The translations under genes and the position numbers were made by a program. A stretch of DNA of 64,000 nt, taken from positions 186,001 through 250,000 of the forward strand of contig NZ_LGKP01000008.1 in assembly GCF_001306135.1 (NCBI RefSeq), read 5' to 3'. Shown here piece by piece: positions 50,145 to 59,628 of this stretch; the stretch's first letter is position 1, and each line of letters starts with the position of its first letter. The notes under the pieces were generated by a model. That model saw nothing but the letters and a program-made list of their open reading frames with translations, did not search any database and had not been told where the DNA came from. The stretch is from Herpetosiphon geysericola (GTDB lineage Bacteria > Chloroflexota > Chloroflexia > Chloroflexales > Herpetosiphonaceae).

Positions 50145-51694
50145 GATTTTGGCTTGGGTTGTTGGTTCTTGTGCCGTTGTTGCTGCCTCAAAGCACAACG
50201 GCACGGATTATTTTAGGTGAGGATCGGGCCTTCGACCAGTTGTGGCAAAGCACCGATGGCCAACGTGGCGCGGAGCAAGCGTGGCTGTGGGGGCCGCAAC
50301 AATTATGGCAAACCCAAGAGCGCTATGCAGAAAGCCCACGCCAATTGCGTTGGGTGCGCTACTACCCCAAAGCGCGCATGGAAATTACCGATCCCAATCG
50401 TGCAAGCAAATCGCCATGGTACATTACCAATGGCCTTTTGGTGCTTGAATTAGTCACTGGACGCTTGCAAATTGGCAATGCAGATTGGCGCGATCAATGT
50501 GCAAGCGGCGGCTGTGGCTCGGAGCAACCAGTCGCTGGCGATGCAGTGGCCTCCAATCGCGCACCACGCTACCGCGATTGGGCTGAGTTTTTGACCTTGA
50601 ACGACCAAGCAGGTGCTGATTTGCGCGGCCAAGCAGTTACCAATTGGTTGAGCCACGAAGCAACGGGCGTGCAGGTTTGGGCTGACCCAAGGTTGGCCGA
50701 GCGCTACCCCGAAACCAGCGGCAGCCAGCGCGATGAAGTGACCGGCCAAACCGTGCCAGCGGTGCTGTGGAACTATGTGCAAGCGCAGGCTCGCGAAGTC
50801 TTGTATGTCTTTGGTCGGCCAATTAGCCCAGCGTTTTGGACGCAGACCTTGGTTGATGGAGTTGAGCGCGAGGTTTTGGTCCAATTGTTTGAGCGCCGCA
50901 CCTTAACCTATACCCCAAGCAATCCGGTTGGTTGGCAGGTTGAAATGGGCAATGTTGGCCAACATGCCTTGGAATGGCGCTATGGCTTGCGGCCATGGGA
51001 ATACCAAGCCTTGCATGTGACCATGTTGACCTATCATTATATTTCGCAAAACCCTAATCCTGCTGATCGTTTGCGCGATAGTTTATCGGTGGCTCCAGCT
51101 GAATTTAAACGCCAGCTCGAATATTTGCAAAGCCATAATTTTCATGTGGTGAGTTTGGATATGGTGTTGGCTGCGCAACGCGGCGAAATCAGCCTGCCCG
51201 AACATCCGGTGGTTATTACGCTTGATGATGGCTACCGCGATTTATATGAGCAGGCCTTTCCAATTGTTCAAAGCTTGAATGTGCCAATCACTGCCTATAT
51301 TCCTGTGGCCTTGGTTGGCGAGCCAGCCTATGTGAGTTGGCAGCAATTGCAAGAGCTGAGTCAATCGCCGCTAGTGACAATTGGCTCGCATACGCGGGTT
51401 CACCCCGATTTAACCACGCTTGATCGCGAAGCCCAATGGATTGAAATTGCGCATAGTAAACGTGAGCTAGAGCAACATTTGGGGCTAGAGATTCGCCATT
51501 TTTGCTACCCGTATGGCCGCTACAATGCCCTGACTATTGAGCTAGTCCGTGAGGCGGGCTATCTGAGTGCGACAACCACCCGCCAAACCAGCGATACCGC
51601 CAACGACGATCCGTTGATTTGGAATCGGATTACTATTTCGGGCAAGAATTCGTTTGAGGATTTTGTGGCTCAGCTTGAGCGCAGCCAAAACTAA
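50117..51694 (+). CDS. Secreted polysaccharide deacetylase
   Basis: A 525-residue exported enzyme. A signal peptide (LRFWLGLLVLVPLLLP) is followed by an unassigned region of about 300 residues and a NodB-type carbohydrate esterase 4 domain (about 330-520): VVITLDDGYRDLYEQAFPIV holds the catalytic and metal Asp pair, SHTRVHPDLTTL the H-X3-H metal site, and HFCYPYGRYN the third motif. It should remove acetyl groups from a glycan such as peptidoglycan or exopolysaccharide. ATG 50117 follows GAGAGG; the 44 codons upstream lie within the esterase gene in another frame and are not protein-like. Confidence 0.85.
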   Translation: MGVGLAKTLRFWLGLLVLVPLLLPQSTTARIILGEDRAFDQLWQSTDGQRGAEQAWLWGPQQLWQTQERYAESPRQLRWVRYYPKARMEITDPNRASKSPWYITNGLLVLELVTGRLQIGNADWRDQCASGGCGSEQPVAGDAVASNRAPRYRDWAEFLTLNDQAGADLRGQAVTNWLSHEATGVQVWADPRLAERYPETSGSQRDEVTGQTVPAVLWNYVQAQAREVLYVFGRPISPAFWTQTLVDGVEREVLVQLFERRTLTYTPSNPVGWQVEMGNVGQHALEWRYGLRPWEYQALHVTMLTYHYISQNPNPADRLRDSLSVAPAEFKRQLEYLQSHNFHVVSLDMVLAAQRGEISLPEHPVVITLDDGYRDLYEQAFPIVQSLNVPITAYIPVALVGEPAYVSWQQLQELSQSPLVTIGSHTRVHPDLTTLDREAQWIEIAHSKRELEQHLGLEIRHFCYPYGRYNALTIELVREAGYLSATTTRQTSDTANDDPLIWNRITISGKNSFEDFVAQLERSQN

Positions 51695-52107
51695 TTGACA
51701 TTTGCTTGACGTAACCATTGGCGAGCGGCCTGTTCATCGCTGAATACCTGCACCGCTTGGCTATTACCAGTTAAGCCAATAATCAAATTGGCAATCACCC
51801 GACTGAGCGTCGAATCGACCAACAGCGCGACAATCGTGGCGCTGTTGCGGGTGGCTGGCTGCATATAAAAGCGCCGAACTTCGCGTGAAATCGGCAAGGC
51901 CTCGCGCAAATCGAGCAAGCGTGGGCGGCGAATGCTACCAGCTAATAGATCGACTGCTGCAAGATTCTCTTCTGCGTCCTCAACCGTCTCTTGAATGCCT
52001 GGCCGAATTTTGATCACAATAATACCATCACCGTCGAGCGTGATAATCGAACTACGGGTTGTATAGGAATGTGGTATCAGCACCATGGCTTTTGCTATCA
52101 CTGGCAT
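51691..52107 (-). CDS. STAS/SpoIIAA-like protein (DUF7793-like)
   Basis: A 138-residue protein with the alternating strand-helix layout of STAS/SpoIIAA-like domains: SIITLDGDGIIVIKIRPG, then RRPRLLDLREALPISREVRRFY, NSATIVALLVDSTLSRVIANLIIG and VQVFSDEQAARQWL at the end. Such domains bind nucleotides or take part in protein switches. It converges with the deacetylase gene with a 4-base overlap of 3' ends. No kinase or phosphatase partner is near. Family name is from memory. Confidence 0.65.
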   Translation of the reverse strand: MPVIAKAMVLIPHSYTTRSSIITLDGDGIIVIKIRPGIQETVEDAEENLAAVDLLAGSIRRPRLLDLREALPISREVRRFYMQPATRNSATIVALLVDSTLSRVIANLIIGLTGNSQAVQVFSDEQAARQWLRQANVN

Positions 52108-52305
52108 AGGCTAACCTGTTTGGCCTCATCATATGCAAGCATAGCATAGTTCTATGCTCCGTTTGGGGGAATTTTACGGGTGATTTGTTGACTTAAGCCA
52201 GTTAAAAGATAGCCCGATTGAGGGACAAGAATCAACCTTGCCAAGCTGCAAATGAATCATTACAGTAAAACCTTACTGCATGTTTCGCGGTGATGAGGTT
52301 TTGTT

Positions 52306-54696
52306 ATGCCATTATTACCATCACAATTGCCCCAATATGCCACGCGCCTAATTGGTCGCACCCGTGCTCGCACTTTGGTGCTTGACCTTTTGTTGGAGGC
52401 TCAAGCACGTTTGGTAACCCTCTATGGCCAAAGTGGGGCTGGCAAAACCCGTCTCAGTTTAGAGGTTGCTGAGCAAGTTGGCGAGGTTTTTCGCGATGGG
52501 CGCTATTTTGTGGCCTTGGCCCCAGTTTCACAAGCTCAATTTGTGTTGCCAACGATTGCCGCTACGCTCGGCGTTGAAGAGTCGCACAATGAAGCAATTT
52601 TGGATTCGTTGGTTTTGGCCTTAGCCGATAAACAAATTCTGTTAATTCTTGATAATTTTGAGCAAGTTGCCGCAGCTGCCAGCGAAATCCAAGCCTTGGT
52701 GCGCCGCGCACCTGGCCTAACCTGTTTGATTACCAGTCGCCAAGCGCTGGAGGTTGCCGATGAAACCTCGATTATGGTGCCTGCTTTGCAATATCCAGAG
52801 GTTGGCGAAGACTATAGCCTTGAAGATTTAGAGCAATATAGTGCGGTTAACTTGTTTGTTGAACGCATGCGGACGCGCCAACCGCGTTTTCGTTTGAGCG
52901 CCGACAACGCCGCAGCTTTGGTCGATATTTGTCGGTTGGTGCAAGGGTTGCCCTTGGCGATTGAGTTAATTGCCGCCCATAGTGCCTCGCTTACCCCGCA
53001 AGATTTGCTTTTTTTCGTGCGCAACCATCTTTCGATGGCTGCCTTGAACCCCAAGCAATCAGCGCGCCAAGCGATTATTAAGCCTGTGCTGGCATGGAGC
53101 GTCAGCATGTTGCCCGCTGATGCCAAAGATATTTTTATTCAGCTGGGTGTGTTTGCTGGCGGGGCAACCAGCGACACGATTAAGCAGGTTGGGTTGGTTG
53201 AGGGTTTGCCGTTTGAAACTAGCCTGAATGCGCTGATCGATCGCCATTTGTTGCAAACTGAACAACTGCCTGGCCAACAACCGCGCTTTATTATGATTGA
53301 CGCAGTGCGGGAATATGCTTTAGAACAATTGCAAAAAACAGGCCGTTTTTATTATTTGCAAGAACGGCATGCGCTGCATTATCAAGCGCTAAGTGAGTCG
53401 GTGCAACAGCACATTCGCGGCGCTGATGGCGCGAAATGGATCGAACAAGCTCGGGGCGAGATTCATAATATTCGCCAAGCAATCAATTGGTCGCTGGAAA
53501 GCAGCGATGGTCTGATTGCCCAGCGCATTGCTGGCAACCTTTATTTTTATTGGTATCGGACAAGCGCGTATCGTGAAGCGGTCGCCTGGCTCGAACAAAC
53601 CTATCAGCACCCAAATCGCAGTGATTTAAGTGCAATTGCACGCATTGCCACCGGTTTAGGTGGTTTGTTAATTAGTTTGAACCGATTTGATGAAGCTGAG
53701 AATTATTTAATTGAAGCCAGACGTTTATGGCAGGAACTGAAATTACCGCACGATGAGATTAGCGCAATTGGTAATTTGGCAGTTTTATATGGCACGCTTG
53801 GGCGCTTGCACGATTCACAAATCGCGTTTGAAGCAGCATTGGCCTTGGCACGCACGGTTGGAAATCAACAACGCGAAATCTTAATGTTACATAATCTTGG
53901 CACTTTAGCCCAAGAACGCAATCAATTAGCTACAGCTCAAGCCTATTTTGAGCAAGCCCTTGCGCTTAAACAACAGCTGAATCAAACATGGGATATGTTT
54001 CTCAGCCAAATCAATTTAGGTTTAGTGGCGGTTGATTATGGGCGCTATGCTGAGGCGACGCAATGGTTTGATCAAGCGTTTGTTAATGCGTATGCCATTA
54101 ACGATCACGATAATTTGGCCTATATTCGCTATGCACGGGGAATAGCGGCAGCTGAACAAGCTGATCATGCCCAAGCCGAGTTGCATTTTGGCGAGGCTGA
54201 GCAAGCTTGGCGCGCAGTTGGTAATCAAGAAGCAATGCAACGAAGCTGGATTAAACAAGCAGAAATTGCAATCGCAACGAGCAATTATGCTCAAGCTAGC
54301 GACTATTTAGCAAAACTTGAACCAGTTGAGGCATTGATTCAGGAATTTCGCTTATATTATGCTATTTTAGCAACACGTTTGGCAATTGCAACCAATGATC
54401 AGGCTGGAATGCAGCAGTACGCCCAATCTATGCTGGCAATTGCTGCGACAACCGAGCTACGGCGTTATGATTTGATGATTGTTCAACACTGCGCTGCGCT
54501 GGTTGCAGGAACACATCCAGAATTGGCAGTGCAACTAATGGCAAGCGCCCAACAAATTCGCCAAGAACGTGGCTTGTATCAAAGTGTTGCCGAACAACAA
54601 TGGCTGGCCCAAACTGGCCTCGATCAGCTTGAGCCAAACGTGGCCTTGAGTTTCGCCGCTAGCTTACAAGCGACCAAAACAGCCTTAGCGCTATAA
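52306..54696 (+). CDS. STAND NTPase with TPR array
   Basis: A 796-residue signalling ATPase. It begins with LIGRTRARTLVLDLLLEA, the P-loop GQSGAGKT (41-48), Walker B LLILDNFEQV (near 110) and a sensor LITSRQAL, followed by LVQGLPLAIELIAAH, the GXP motif of the NB-ARC/SWACOS class. A winged-helix-like region precedes residues 400-790, a TPR array with many AX-L-HNLGTLAQERNQLATAQAYFEQALAL-type repeats. No DNA-binding or effector domain is attached at either end. GAGG precedes the ATG. The 198 bases upstream hold two small inverted repeats but no gene. Confidence 0.85.
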   Translation: MPLLPSQLPQYATRLIGRTRARTLVLDLLLEAQARLVTLYGQSGAGKTRLSLEVAEQVGEVFRDGRYFVALAPVSQAQFVLPTIAATLGVEESHNEAILDSLVLALADKQILLILDNFEQVAAAASEIQALVRRAPGLTCLITSRQALEVADETSIMVPALQYPEVGEDYSLEDLEQYSAVNLFVERMRTRQPRFRLSADNAAALVDICRLVQGLPLAIELIAAHSASLTPQDLLFFVRNHLSMAALNPKQSARQAIIKPVLAWSVSMLPADAKDIFIQLGVFAGGATSDTIKQVGLVEGLPFETSLNALIDRHLLQTEQLPGQQPRFIMIDAVREYALEQLQKTGRFYYLQERHALHYQALSESVQQHIRGADGAKWIEQARGEIHNIRQAINWSLESSDGLIAQRIAGNLYFYWYRTSAYREAVAWLEQTYQHPNRSDLSAIARIATGLGGLLISLNRFDEAENYLIEARRLWQELKLPHDEISAIGNLAVLYGTLGRLHDSQIAFEAALALARTVGNQQREILMLHNLGTLAQERNQLATAQAYFEQALALKQQLNQTWDMFLSQINLGLVAVDYGRYAEATQWFDQAFVNAYAINDHDNLAYIRYARGIAAAEQADHAQAELHFGEAEQAWRAVGNQEAMQRSWIKQAEIAIATSNYAQASDYLAKLEPVEALIQEFRLYYAILATRLAIATNDQAGMQQYAQSMLAIAATTELRRYDLMIVQHCAALVAGTHPELAVQLMASAQQIRQERGLYQSVAEQQWLAQTGLDQLEPNVALSFAASLQATKTALAL

Positions 54697-54720
54697 GATC
54701 TTCAGCAAGCTTAACGTTGC

Positions 54721-54747
54721 AGCCCGCCAATTGGCGGGCTTTGCTTT
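54721..54747 (+). terminator. Intrinsic terminator after the STAND gene
   Basis: A perfect 8-bp GC-rich stem (54721-54728 with 54733-54740), loop AATT, then TTGCTTT. Confidence 0.8.
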
Positions 54748-55001
54748 AGCTAACGTACAATAATCACTACTTTAATAACTATTTAGATTAGTACGGAATA
54801 TATATTCTAGAATTTTAATGAATTTATAGCTAAATGACTGAAAAGCGCATAGACTGAAAGTCCTAGTACCAGATGGGAAAAGATGTTGCGATATTCACAC
54901 ATAATAAAAACAAATCTCTACCTTGCTTTATAGGACGGCTAGATTATGATAGAAAGGTCTTTATTTGTGTAGTACTTTAGCTCTATTATTGAGGGTGCTT
55001 T
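54748..55001. other. AT-rich intergenic region
   Basis: This stretch is much richer in A and T than its surroundings and leads into the surface-protein gene. I see no open frame with a ribosome site, no tRNA and no clear riboswitch. It probably holds the promoter of the gene at 55002. Confidence 0.5.
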
Positions 55002-57014
55002 ATGAAGCAACGTGTCGTTTGGTTGGCCGTGTTGCTGGTGGCGGTCTTAGGCGTTCCTTTTAGCGTTTGGGCTGCAACTCCACGCCAAACTGTCAAAACA
55101 CCGCAGGCAGTGCAAGCTACGGTGCGAGTGGTGGAATCGGTCTCTTCACCAGTAGCAGTCGCCGCAGTGTTAACCACTCCAACTCCGGCTCTTTGTGATG
55201 CAACGAACACTCGTTCATTGACTGGCTGGTTTACCTCCAACACTGCTGGGGCTGTGTACAATAACTCGTACAATTGTGCCTATCAGGTTGGGATTGCCGC
55301 ATATCGCATGTTTGATGATCGGATTGGCAATCAACAGGTGTTTGATTACACCATGTATACTGTTGGGCCACGCCAAACCATTACCATGAATGTTGCGATT
55401 CCTGATTGCAAAGCCCAACTTGATATTTTCCGTGGGCCAGTATTGGAATCACTGGTTGGCCAACGCTATGGCGATCGTTTGCTTTCAACTCGCTTCCCTA
55501 ATACCAACTATTGTGCGCCTCCAGTGCAAGAAGTTTGTGCGCAAGGCCAAATTAGCCGCTTGAGCGGGGTAAGCAACAACCAATTGGTCAGCGGCGTTTT
55601 GAATATCCAGGCTGAAGTTACTGGTGCTTTGCCCCAAAAAGTTGAGTTTGCTTTGACTGGTGCACAAACCACCAATTACACCGATGTAAACTCGCCATAC
55701 TATTTCATGGGCAATAATGGTGCTCAGCCAAATGGCTGGGATTCGAGCACCAAGCCTGAAGGCGATTATCGCTTGAGCGCAACCTACGTTGGTTTGTTTG
55801 GCGAATCGTTGGCAATTCGCTGTGAGCCAATTGCTGTCAATTTCAGCATTCGCCGCAGCACGCCAACCAACACGCCGTTGCCAACCGCAACCAACACGCC
55901 GTTGCCAACTGCAACCAACACGCCAGTACCAACAGCGACAAGTACACCATTGCCAACTGCGACCAACACGCCGTTGCCAACCGCAACCAACACGCCGTTG
56001 CCAACCGCAACCAACACGCCGTTGCCAACCGCAACCAACACGCCGTTGCCAACCGCAACCAACACGCCGTTGCCAACTGCAACCAACACACCATTGCCAA
56101 CTGCGACCAACACGCCGTTGCCAACTGCAACCAACACGCCAGTACCAACAGCGACAAGTACACCATTGCCAACTGCAACTAGTACTCCAGTACCAACCAG
56201 TACGCCTGTACCTGGTAACCAATGTATCCCACAAGGGTTAGGCACTGCTGGCGATTTCAATGTCTTTACCTTTGGCAACATTACCCAAAGCAACACCGAT
56301 ATTGAAGGTCGGGTTGCAGCTGGTGGCAACATCAACTTCCAAAACTTTGGGGTTGGCGTGCGCTTGAGCAACTCGAATGGGACGCGCGACGATTTGATTG
56401 CTGGTGGTTCATTGACCTACACCAATGGCTCGGTTTACAACGGCAACGTGGTTTATGGCACGAGCAAATCATTGAATGGCGTTAGTGTCTTGAACGGTAC
56501 GATTCGCCAAGGCCAACCAATCAACTTTGCCAACGAGCAAACCTTCTTGCGCGAACGCTCGCAAGCATGGGGTGGGTTGAGTGCAAATGGCACGACAGTC
56601 TATGAATCGTGGGGCGAAATCAAGCTGAATGGTAGCAACACCAGCCTGAACATCTTCACGGTTGATGGTGCGAAATTGAATACCACCAATGGCTTGAAGA
56701 TCAATGTTCCAGCTAGTTCATCAGTTTTGGTCAATATCACTGGCACGAACAATCAAATGCAAAATTTTGAAACCTTCTTGACCAATGTTGATCAAACCAA
56801 GATTGTGTACAACTTCTACCAAGCTACCAGCTTCAAGTTGGCAGGGATTGGAATCAAGGGTACGATTTTGGCTCCATTTGCTGATGTCAGCTTCGATAAT
56901 GGCCAAATCAATGGTACCTTGATTGGCAACTCATTGATTGGCTATGGTGAATCACACCATTATCCATTCAACGGCTGTTTGCCAGCGATTGCCCAAAGCA
57001 GAACTGTTCGCTAA
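55002..57014 (+). CDS. Choice-of-anchor A surface protein with Thr-Pro repeat
   Basis: A 670-residue exported protein. A signal peptide (VVWLAVLLVAVLGVPFSVWA) is followed by a Cys-containing N-domain (about 60-280), a tandem 8-residue repeat N-T-P-L-P-T-A-T (about 290-400), and a C-terminal choice-of-anchor A domain (about 405-660). The latter shows LGTAGDFNVFTFGNITQSNTDIEGRVAAGGNI in pieces, GTILAPFADVSFDNGQINGTLIG and GYGESHHYPFNGCLP. The Thr-Pro part is an extended, possibly glycosylated stalk. No C-terminal sorting signal follows. GAGGGTG precedes the ATG. Confidence 0.85.
   Translation: MKQRVVWLAVLLVAVLGVPFSVWAATPRQTVKTPQAVQATVRVVESVSSPVAVAAVLTTPTPALCDATNTRSLTGWFTSNTAGAVYNNSYNCAYQVGIAAYRMFDDRIGNQQVFDYTMYTVGPRQTITMNVAIPDCKAQLDIFRGPVLESLVGQRYGDRLLSTRFPNTNYCAPPVQEVCAQGQISRLSGVSNNQLVSGVLNIQAEVTGALPQKVEFALTGAQTTNYTDVNSPYYFMGNNGAQPNGWDSSTKPEGDYRLSATYVGLFGESLAIRCEPIAVNFSIRRSTPTNTPLPTATNTPLPTATNTPVPTATSTPLPTATNTPLPTATNTPLPTATNTPLPTATNTPLPTATNTPLPTATNTPLPTATNTPLPTATNTPVPTATSTPLPTATSTPVPTSTPVPGNQCIPQGLGTAGDFNVFTFGNITQSNTDIEGRVAAGGNINFQNFGVGVRLSNSNGTRDDLIAGGSLTYTNGSVYNGNVVYGTSKSLNGVSVLNGTIRQGQPINFANEQTFLRERSQAWGGLSANGTTVYESWGEIKLNGSNTSLNIFTVDGAKLNTTNGLKINVPASSSVLVNITGTNNQMQNFETFLTNVDQTKIVYNFYQATSFKLAGIGIKGTILAPFADVSFDNGQINGTLIGNSLIGYGESHHYPFNGCLPAIAQSRTVR
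55869..56204 (+). repeat. 24-bp tandem repeat coding the Thr-Pro stalk
   Basis: Thirteen full 24-base units starting AACACGCCGTTGCC and a fourteenth degenerate one. A two-unit variant (NTPVPTAT-STPLPTAT) occurs at 55917-55964 and again at 56133-56180, so the array was shaped by duplication of larger blocks. It stays in frame. Confidence 0.95.
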
Positions 57015-57031
57015 GAAACGCAAAGGCAAGC

Positions 57032-57069
57032 AAAAGGCCTTGGGCAATTGCCCAAGGCCTTTTTTGTTT
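57032..57069. terminator. Strong bidirectional terminator
   Basis: A perfect palindromic stem centred on CAATTG (57032-57063) flanked by A and T runs, between the surface-protein gene and the convergent regulator gene. Confidence 0.9.
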
Positions 57070-57379
57070 ATTCATTGACATCGCTGACAATCGAACGCAT
57101 CAGGCGCCAATATTGCTTGATCGCGACCTTGCCATCGGAGGTGAGGCGATAGCTGGTGCGTGGGCGGCGGGCCACAAATTCTTTGGTAACTGAGATATAG
57201 CCTTCAGCCTCAAGCTTGCTCATGTGCGAGCCAAGGTTGCCTTGGGTTAGCTCAAGTTCATTCATCAGATACAGAAAATCTGCTTCATCAACGGTAGCAA
57301 GATAGCTCATCACTTGTAAGCGAACTGGTTCATGTACAAGCCGATTAAGTTGGGCGATGGTTTTGATGTGTTTATCCAT
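57068..57379 (-). CDS. Winged-helix transcriptional regulator
   Basis: A 103-residue single-domain winged-helix protein. It reads LNRLVHEPVRLQVMSYLATVDEADFLYLMNELELTQGNLGSHMSKLEAEGYISVTKEFVARRPRTSYRLT in order: helix pair, recognition helix TQGNLGSHMSKLE and a basic wing RRPRTSYRLT. This is the HTH_34/DUF-type MarR/ArsR-like family common in actinomycetes and Chloroflexi. It has no metal-binding Cys. The target is not known; it stands alone, with GAGGA before its ATG. Confidence 0.85.
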   Translation of the reverse strand: MDKHIKTIAQLNRLVHEPVRLQVMSYLATVDEADFLYLMNELELTQGNLGSHMSKLEAEGYISVTKEFVARRPRTSYRLTSDGKVAIKQYWRLMRSIVSDVNE

Positions 57380-57524
57380 CGAATCCTCACTGTTTGCTGT
57401 AATTATTAGTTTTACAAGGATATAATTCTGCTACACAGAATTTTGGGCTAGGATAGCACCGCCCTCAGGCTATGTCAAGTGAAGCTACGGCAGATTTGAT
57501 GCTGGCTCGTTGCACTCAGCTAGG

Positions 57525-58049
57525 CTAAAATCGTTTTTCCATACGAATATCTGCCCACATTCGCCCTTGCCAGTAGGTGAAAGCGTTGATGCGGCCAATT
57601 TCGTGGTAGCCACGTTTTGTATAGAGCGCAAAGGCTGGCTGGTTAAATTCAAATACTCCTAGTTCAATTCGGCTAAGACCTTGGGCGGCAATTTGTTGCT
57701 CTAAATAGGCGAGGGCTTGGTTGCCAATGCCTTGGCCGCGCGCTTGATGCTCGCCAATCGTGATCCCAATCCATGCACTGTTTGCTTCGGGCTGCAACAG
57801 CAGTGGCGGATCAATTTGATAACTCATTTCGCCAATTAAGCGCTCATCAAGATAGATTAAATAGATTGCTGTATGTTGAATCCGCTGGGTTAATTGCTCA
57901 ATCGTTATTTCGTTAGAGGCATCTAAATCTGCTTGATTGCGGTTGAACCTGGCTAAATACTTAATCTGCTGATCATTTTCCCAACGGGTAAAGGCTTCGG
58001 CGATGGCGGTCGTTGGTTCAGTTAAGCGGCTAAAGTGAATACTGGCCAT
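57525..58049 (-). CDS. GNAT family N-acetyltransferase
   Basis: A 174-residue acetyltransferase. The acetyl-CoA site is IGITIGEHQARGQGIGNQALAYLEQ (Q-R-G-X-G-I/N motif A), followed by IELGVFEFNQPAFALYTKRGYHEIGR, the motif B segment. The acceptor cannot be told. ATG 58049 follows AAGGAT; the longer frame adds 21 unlikely residues. It stands alone. Confidence 0.88.
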   Translation of the reverse strand: MASIHFSRLTEPTTAIAEAFTRWENDQQIKYLARFNRNQADLDASNEITIEQLTQRIQHTAIYLIYLDERLIGEMSYQIDPPLLLQPEANSAWIGITIGEHQARGQGIGNQALAYLEQQIAAQGLSRIELGVFEFNQPAFALYTKRGYHEIGRINAFTYWQGRMWADIRMEKRF

Positions 58050-58157
58050 GATCCTTCCTTGCGCAACAATCTGGTTCTTGTCTATCGTACTGCGGTGCTT
58101 GGCAGGTCGCAAGTAGCGTAGCGTGGACTGAGCTTTTGGGTTGGCAGTTTAAGCAGC

Positions 58158-58189
58158 GAGATGCAGGGGATAAAGATCCCCTGCATCTC
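58158..58189. repeat. Perfect hairpin, fragment of the intergenic repeat family
   Basis: A 14-bp perfect stem (58158-58171 with 58176-58189) built of GATGCAGGGGAT, the core of the repeat family at 11714 and 14348. It lies between the P450 and GNAT genes on the minus strand and could end P450 transcription. Confidence 0.6.
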
Positions 58190-58234
58190 CAAATGAACCG
58201 TTCCCCGATCCCCAACAACCAATCCCCAATCCCC

Positions 58235-59599
58235 CTAGCGTTGGGTGATGAACATTGGCAAGCCATTGCGTGAGCCGAGCGTGCCGTCCATCCAAATTTG
58301 CGGGCTATGGCCTGGGACGTTGCGCAACGCAAAATGGCGAGCCAGCATCGCCACAATCACATGCGATTCAAACAACGAGAAATTATTGCCGATGCAAATG
58401 CGTTGGCCTGCGGCGAATGGATGATAGGCAAAGGGATGGCGCTGAGCTTCGCGCTCTGGCAGCCAACGATCAGGGTCAAAGCGCAGCGGATCATCCCAAA
58501 AATCGGGGTGGCGATGGGTAAGATAGGGCATGACGGTCATGCGTGCGCCAATCGGCACCTTGATGCCAGCAAATTCATCGGTTGCAACTGCATCGCGGGC
58601 ATACATCGGCGCAGCCGGATAGAGCCGCAAAGTTTCTTTGATCACTTGCAAAGTGTAGGGCAATTGCTTGAGCATCTCCAGCGTTGGTGGATTATCGCCA
58701 AGCACGCGATCAATTTCGGCCTGCATACGCTCGGCAACCTCGGGATTATTGGCCAAGGCATACCACAGGAACGACAAGGTGCGGGCGGTAGTTTCGTGGC
58801 CTGCAAAAAACACCGTAATTGCTTCATCGCGCAACAAAATTGTTGACATTGGCTCGCCAGTTTCTTCATCGCGCGCTTGCATCATACGGGTGAGCAAATC
58901 GTTGGGCCATTGCTCTGGCGCTTGGCGTTGGCGCTCGGCGATGATGCCTTGAATATAGTCATTAACCCGTTTGCGTGCTGCCAAGTAGGCGCGATTTTTG
59001 GGTGTTGGCATCCAGAGTGGTGCATGCAATGGGTTCATTTGGCGACTTGAAGCAAAGCCAATCATGGTTTCGACCGCATGTTTGACCCAAGCAATCGTTT
59101 CGTCGGCTTCGAGGCTAAACATACTTTTGAGGATAATCGAGGCCGTCAGCACCGACATTTCGGTCAGAATATCAAGCGGCTGACCCTGTTTGGCGGCTGC
59201 TGTCCAGCGCTCGCGAAACCAAACCCCATCATCAAGCATAATTGGCAAATAGGTTTCGATCGAGCGGGGCGTGAAAAATGGTGCCATCAGTTTGCGTTGC
59301 CGCCGCCACAAGCTGCCAGTGCTTGCCACCAAGCCATCGCCCAATAAGAGTTTGCGCACACCTTCATAGCTCGCTTTTTTCGAATAGGTGTCGCGTTGCT
59401 CAACCAGCACCCGCTTAACATGCTCAGGATGCACAATCAGAAACATATCTTGCGTGCCAAGTTGCAGGTGGGCAAGATCGCCATAGCGGCGCCAAGTTGA
59501 TTCAAAAAATTGGAGCGTTCCTTGGCGTTTGACCTCAAGTGCTATATCAAGCGCCAAACGGCTGCGCCGATGGGGCATTGAACGAACGGCGGTTGGCAT
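58235..59599 (-). CDS. Cytochrome P450
   Basis: A 454-residue haem monooxygenase. The I-helix oxygen motif is FAGHETTARTL, the K-helix E-X2-R is KETLRLYP, and the haem-binding loop is FAAGQRICIGNNF with Cys402 as thiolate ligand. Overall pattern (RYGDLAHLQLG, LLLGDGLVASTGSLWRRQRKLMAPFF in pieces) is that of the CYP102/CYP4-like fatty-acid type group. No signal anchor and no fused reductase, so it needs separate redox partners. AAGGAG precedes the ATG. It follows a TetR gene by 29 bases in one operon. Confidence 0.95.
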   Translation of the reverse strand: MPTAVRSMPHRRSRLALDIALEVKRQGTLQFFESTWRRYGDLAHLQLGTQDMFLIVHPEHVKRVLVEQRDTYSKKASYEGVRKLLLGDGLVASTGSLWRRQRKLMAPFFTPRSIETYLPIMLDDGVWFRERWTAAAKQGQPLDILTEMSVLTASIILKSMFSLEADETIAWVKHAVETMIGFASSRQMNPLHAPLWMPTPKNRAYLAARKRVNDYIQGIIAERQRQAPEQWPNDLLTRMMQARDEETGEPMSTILLRDEAITVFFAGHETTARTLSFLWYALANNPEVAERMQAEIDRVLGDNPPTLEMLKQLPYTLQVIKETLRLYPAAPMYARDAVATDEFAGIKVPIGARMTVMPYLTHRHPDFWDDPLRFDPDRWLPEREAQRHPFAYHPFAAGQRICIGNNFSLFESHVIVAMLARHFALRNVPGHSPQIWMDGTLGSRNGLPMFITQR

Positions 59600-59628
59600 G
59601 TAAAAACTCCTTCGATTGCAGCAATGAT

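Noticed and set aside
55869-56204. Possible CRISPR array
   Set aside because: Units are 24 bases, contiguous and without spacers, and code for a Thr-Pro stalk in frame. No cas genes are present.
55485-56371. Three long open frames (two on the minus strand, one plus, rich in Cys/Trp/Arg or Val/Gly) over the repeat of the surface-protein gene
   Set aside because: They are other-frame readings of the 24-bp repeat, which has no stop in several frames. They have no ribosome site and no protein-like composition.
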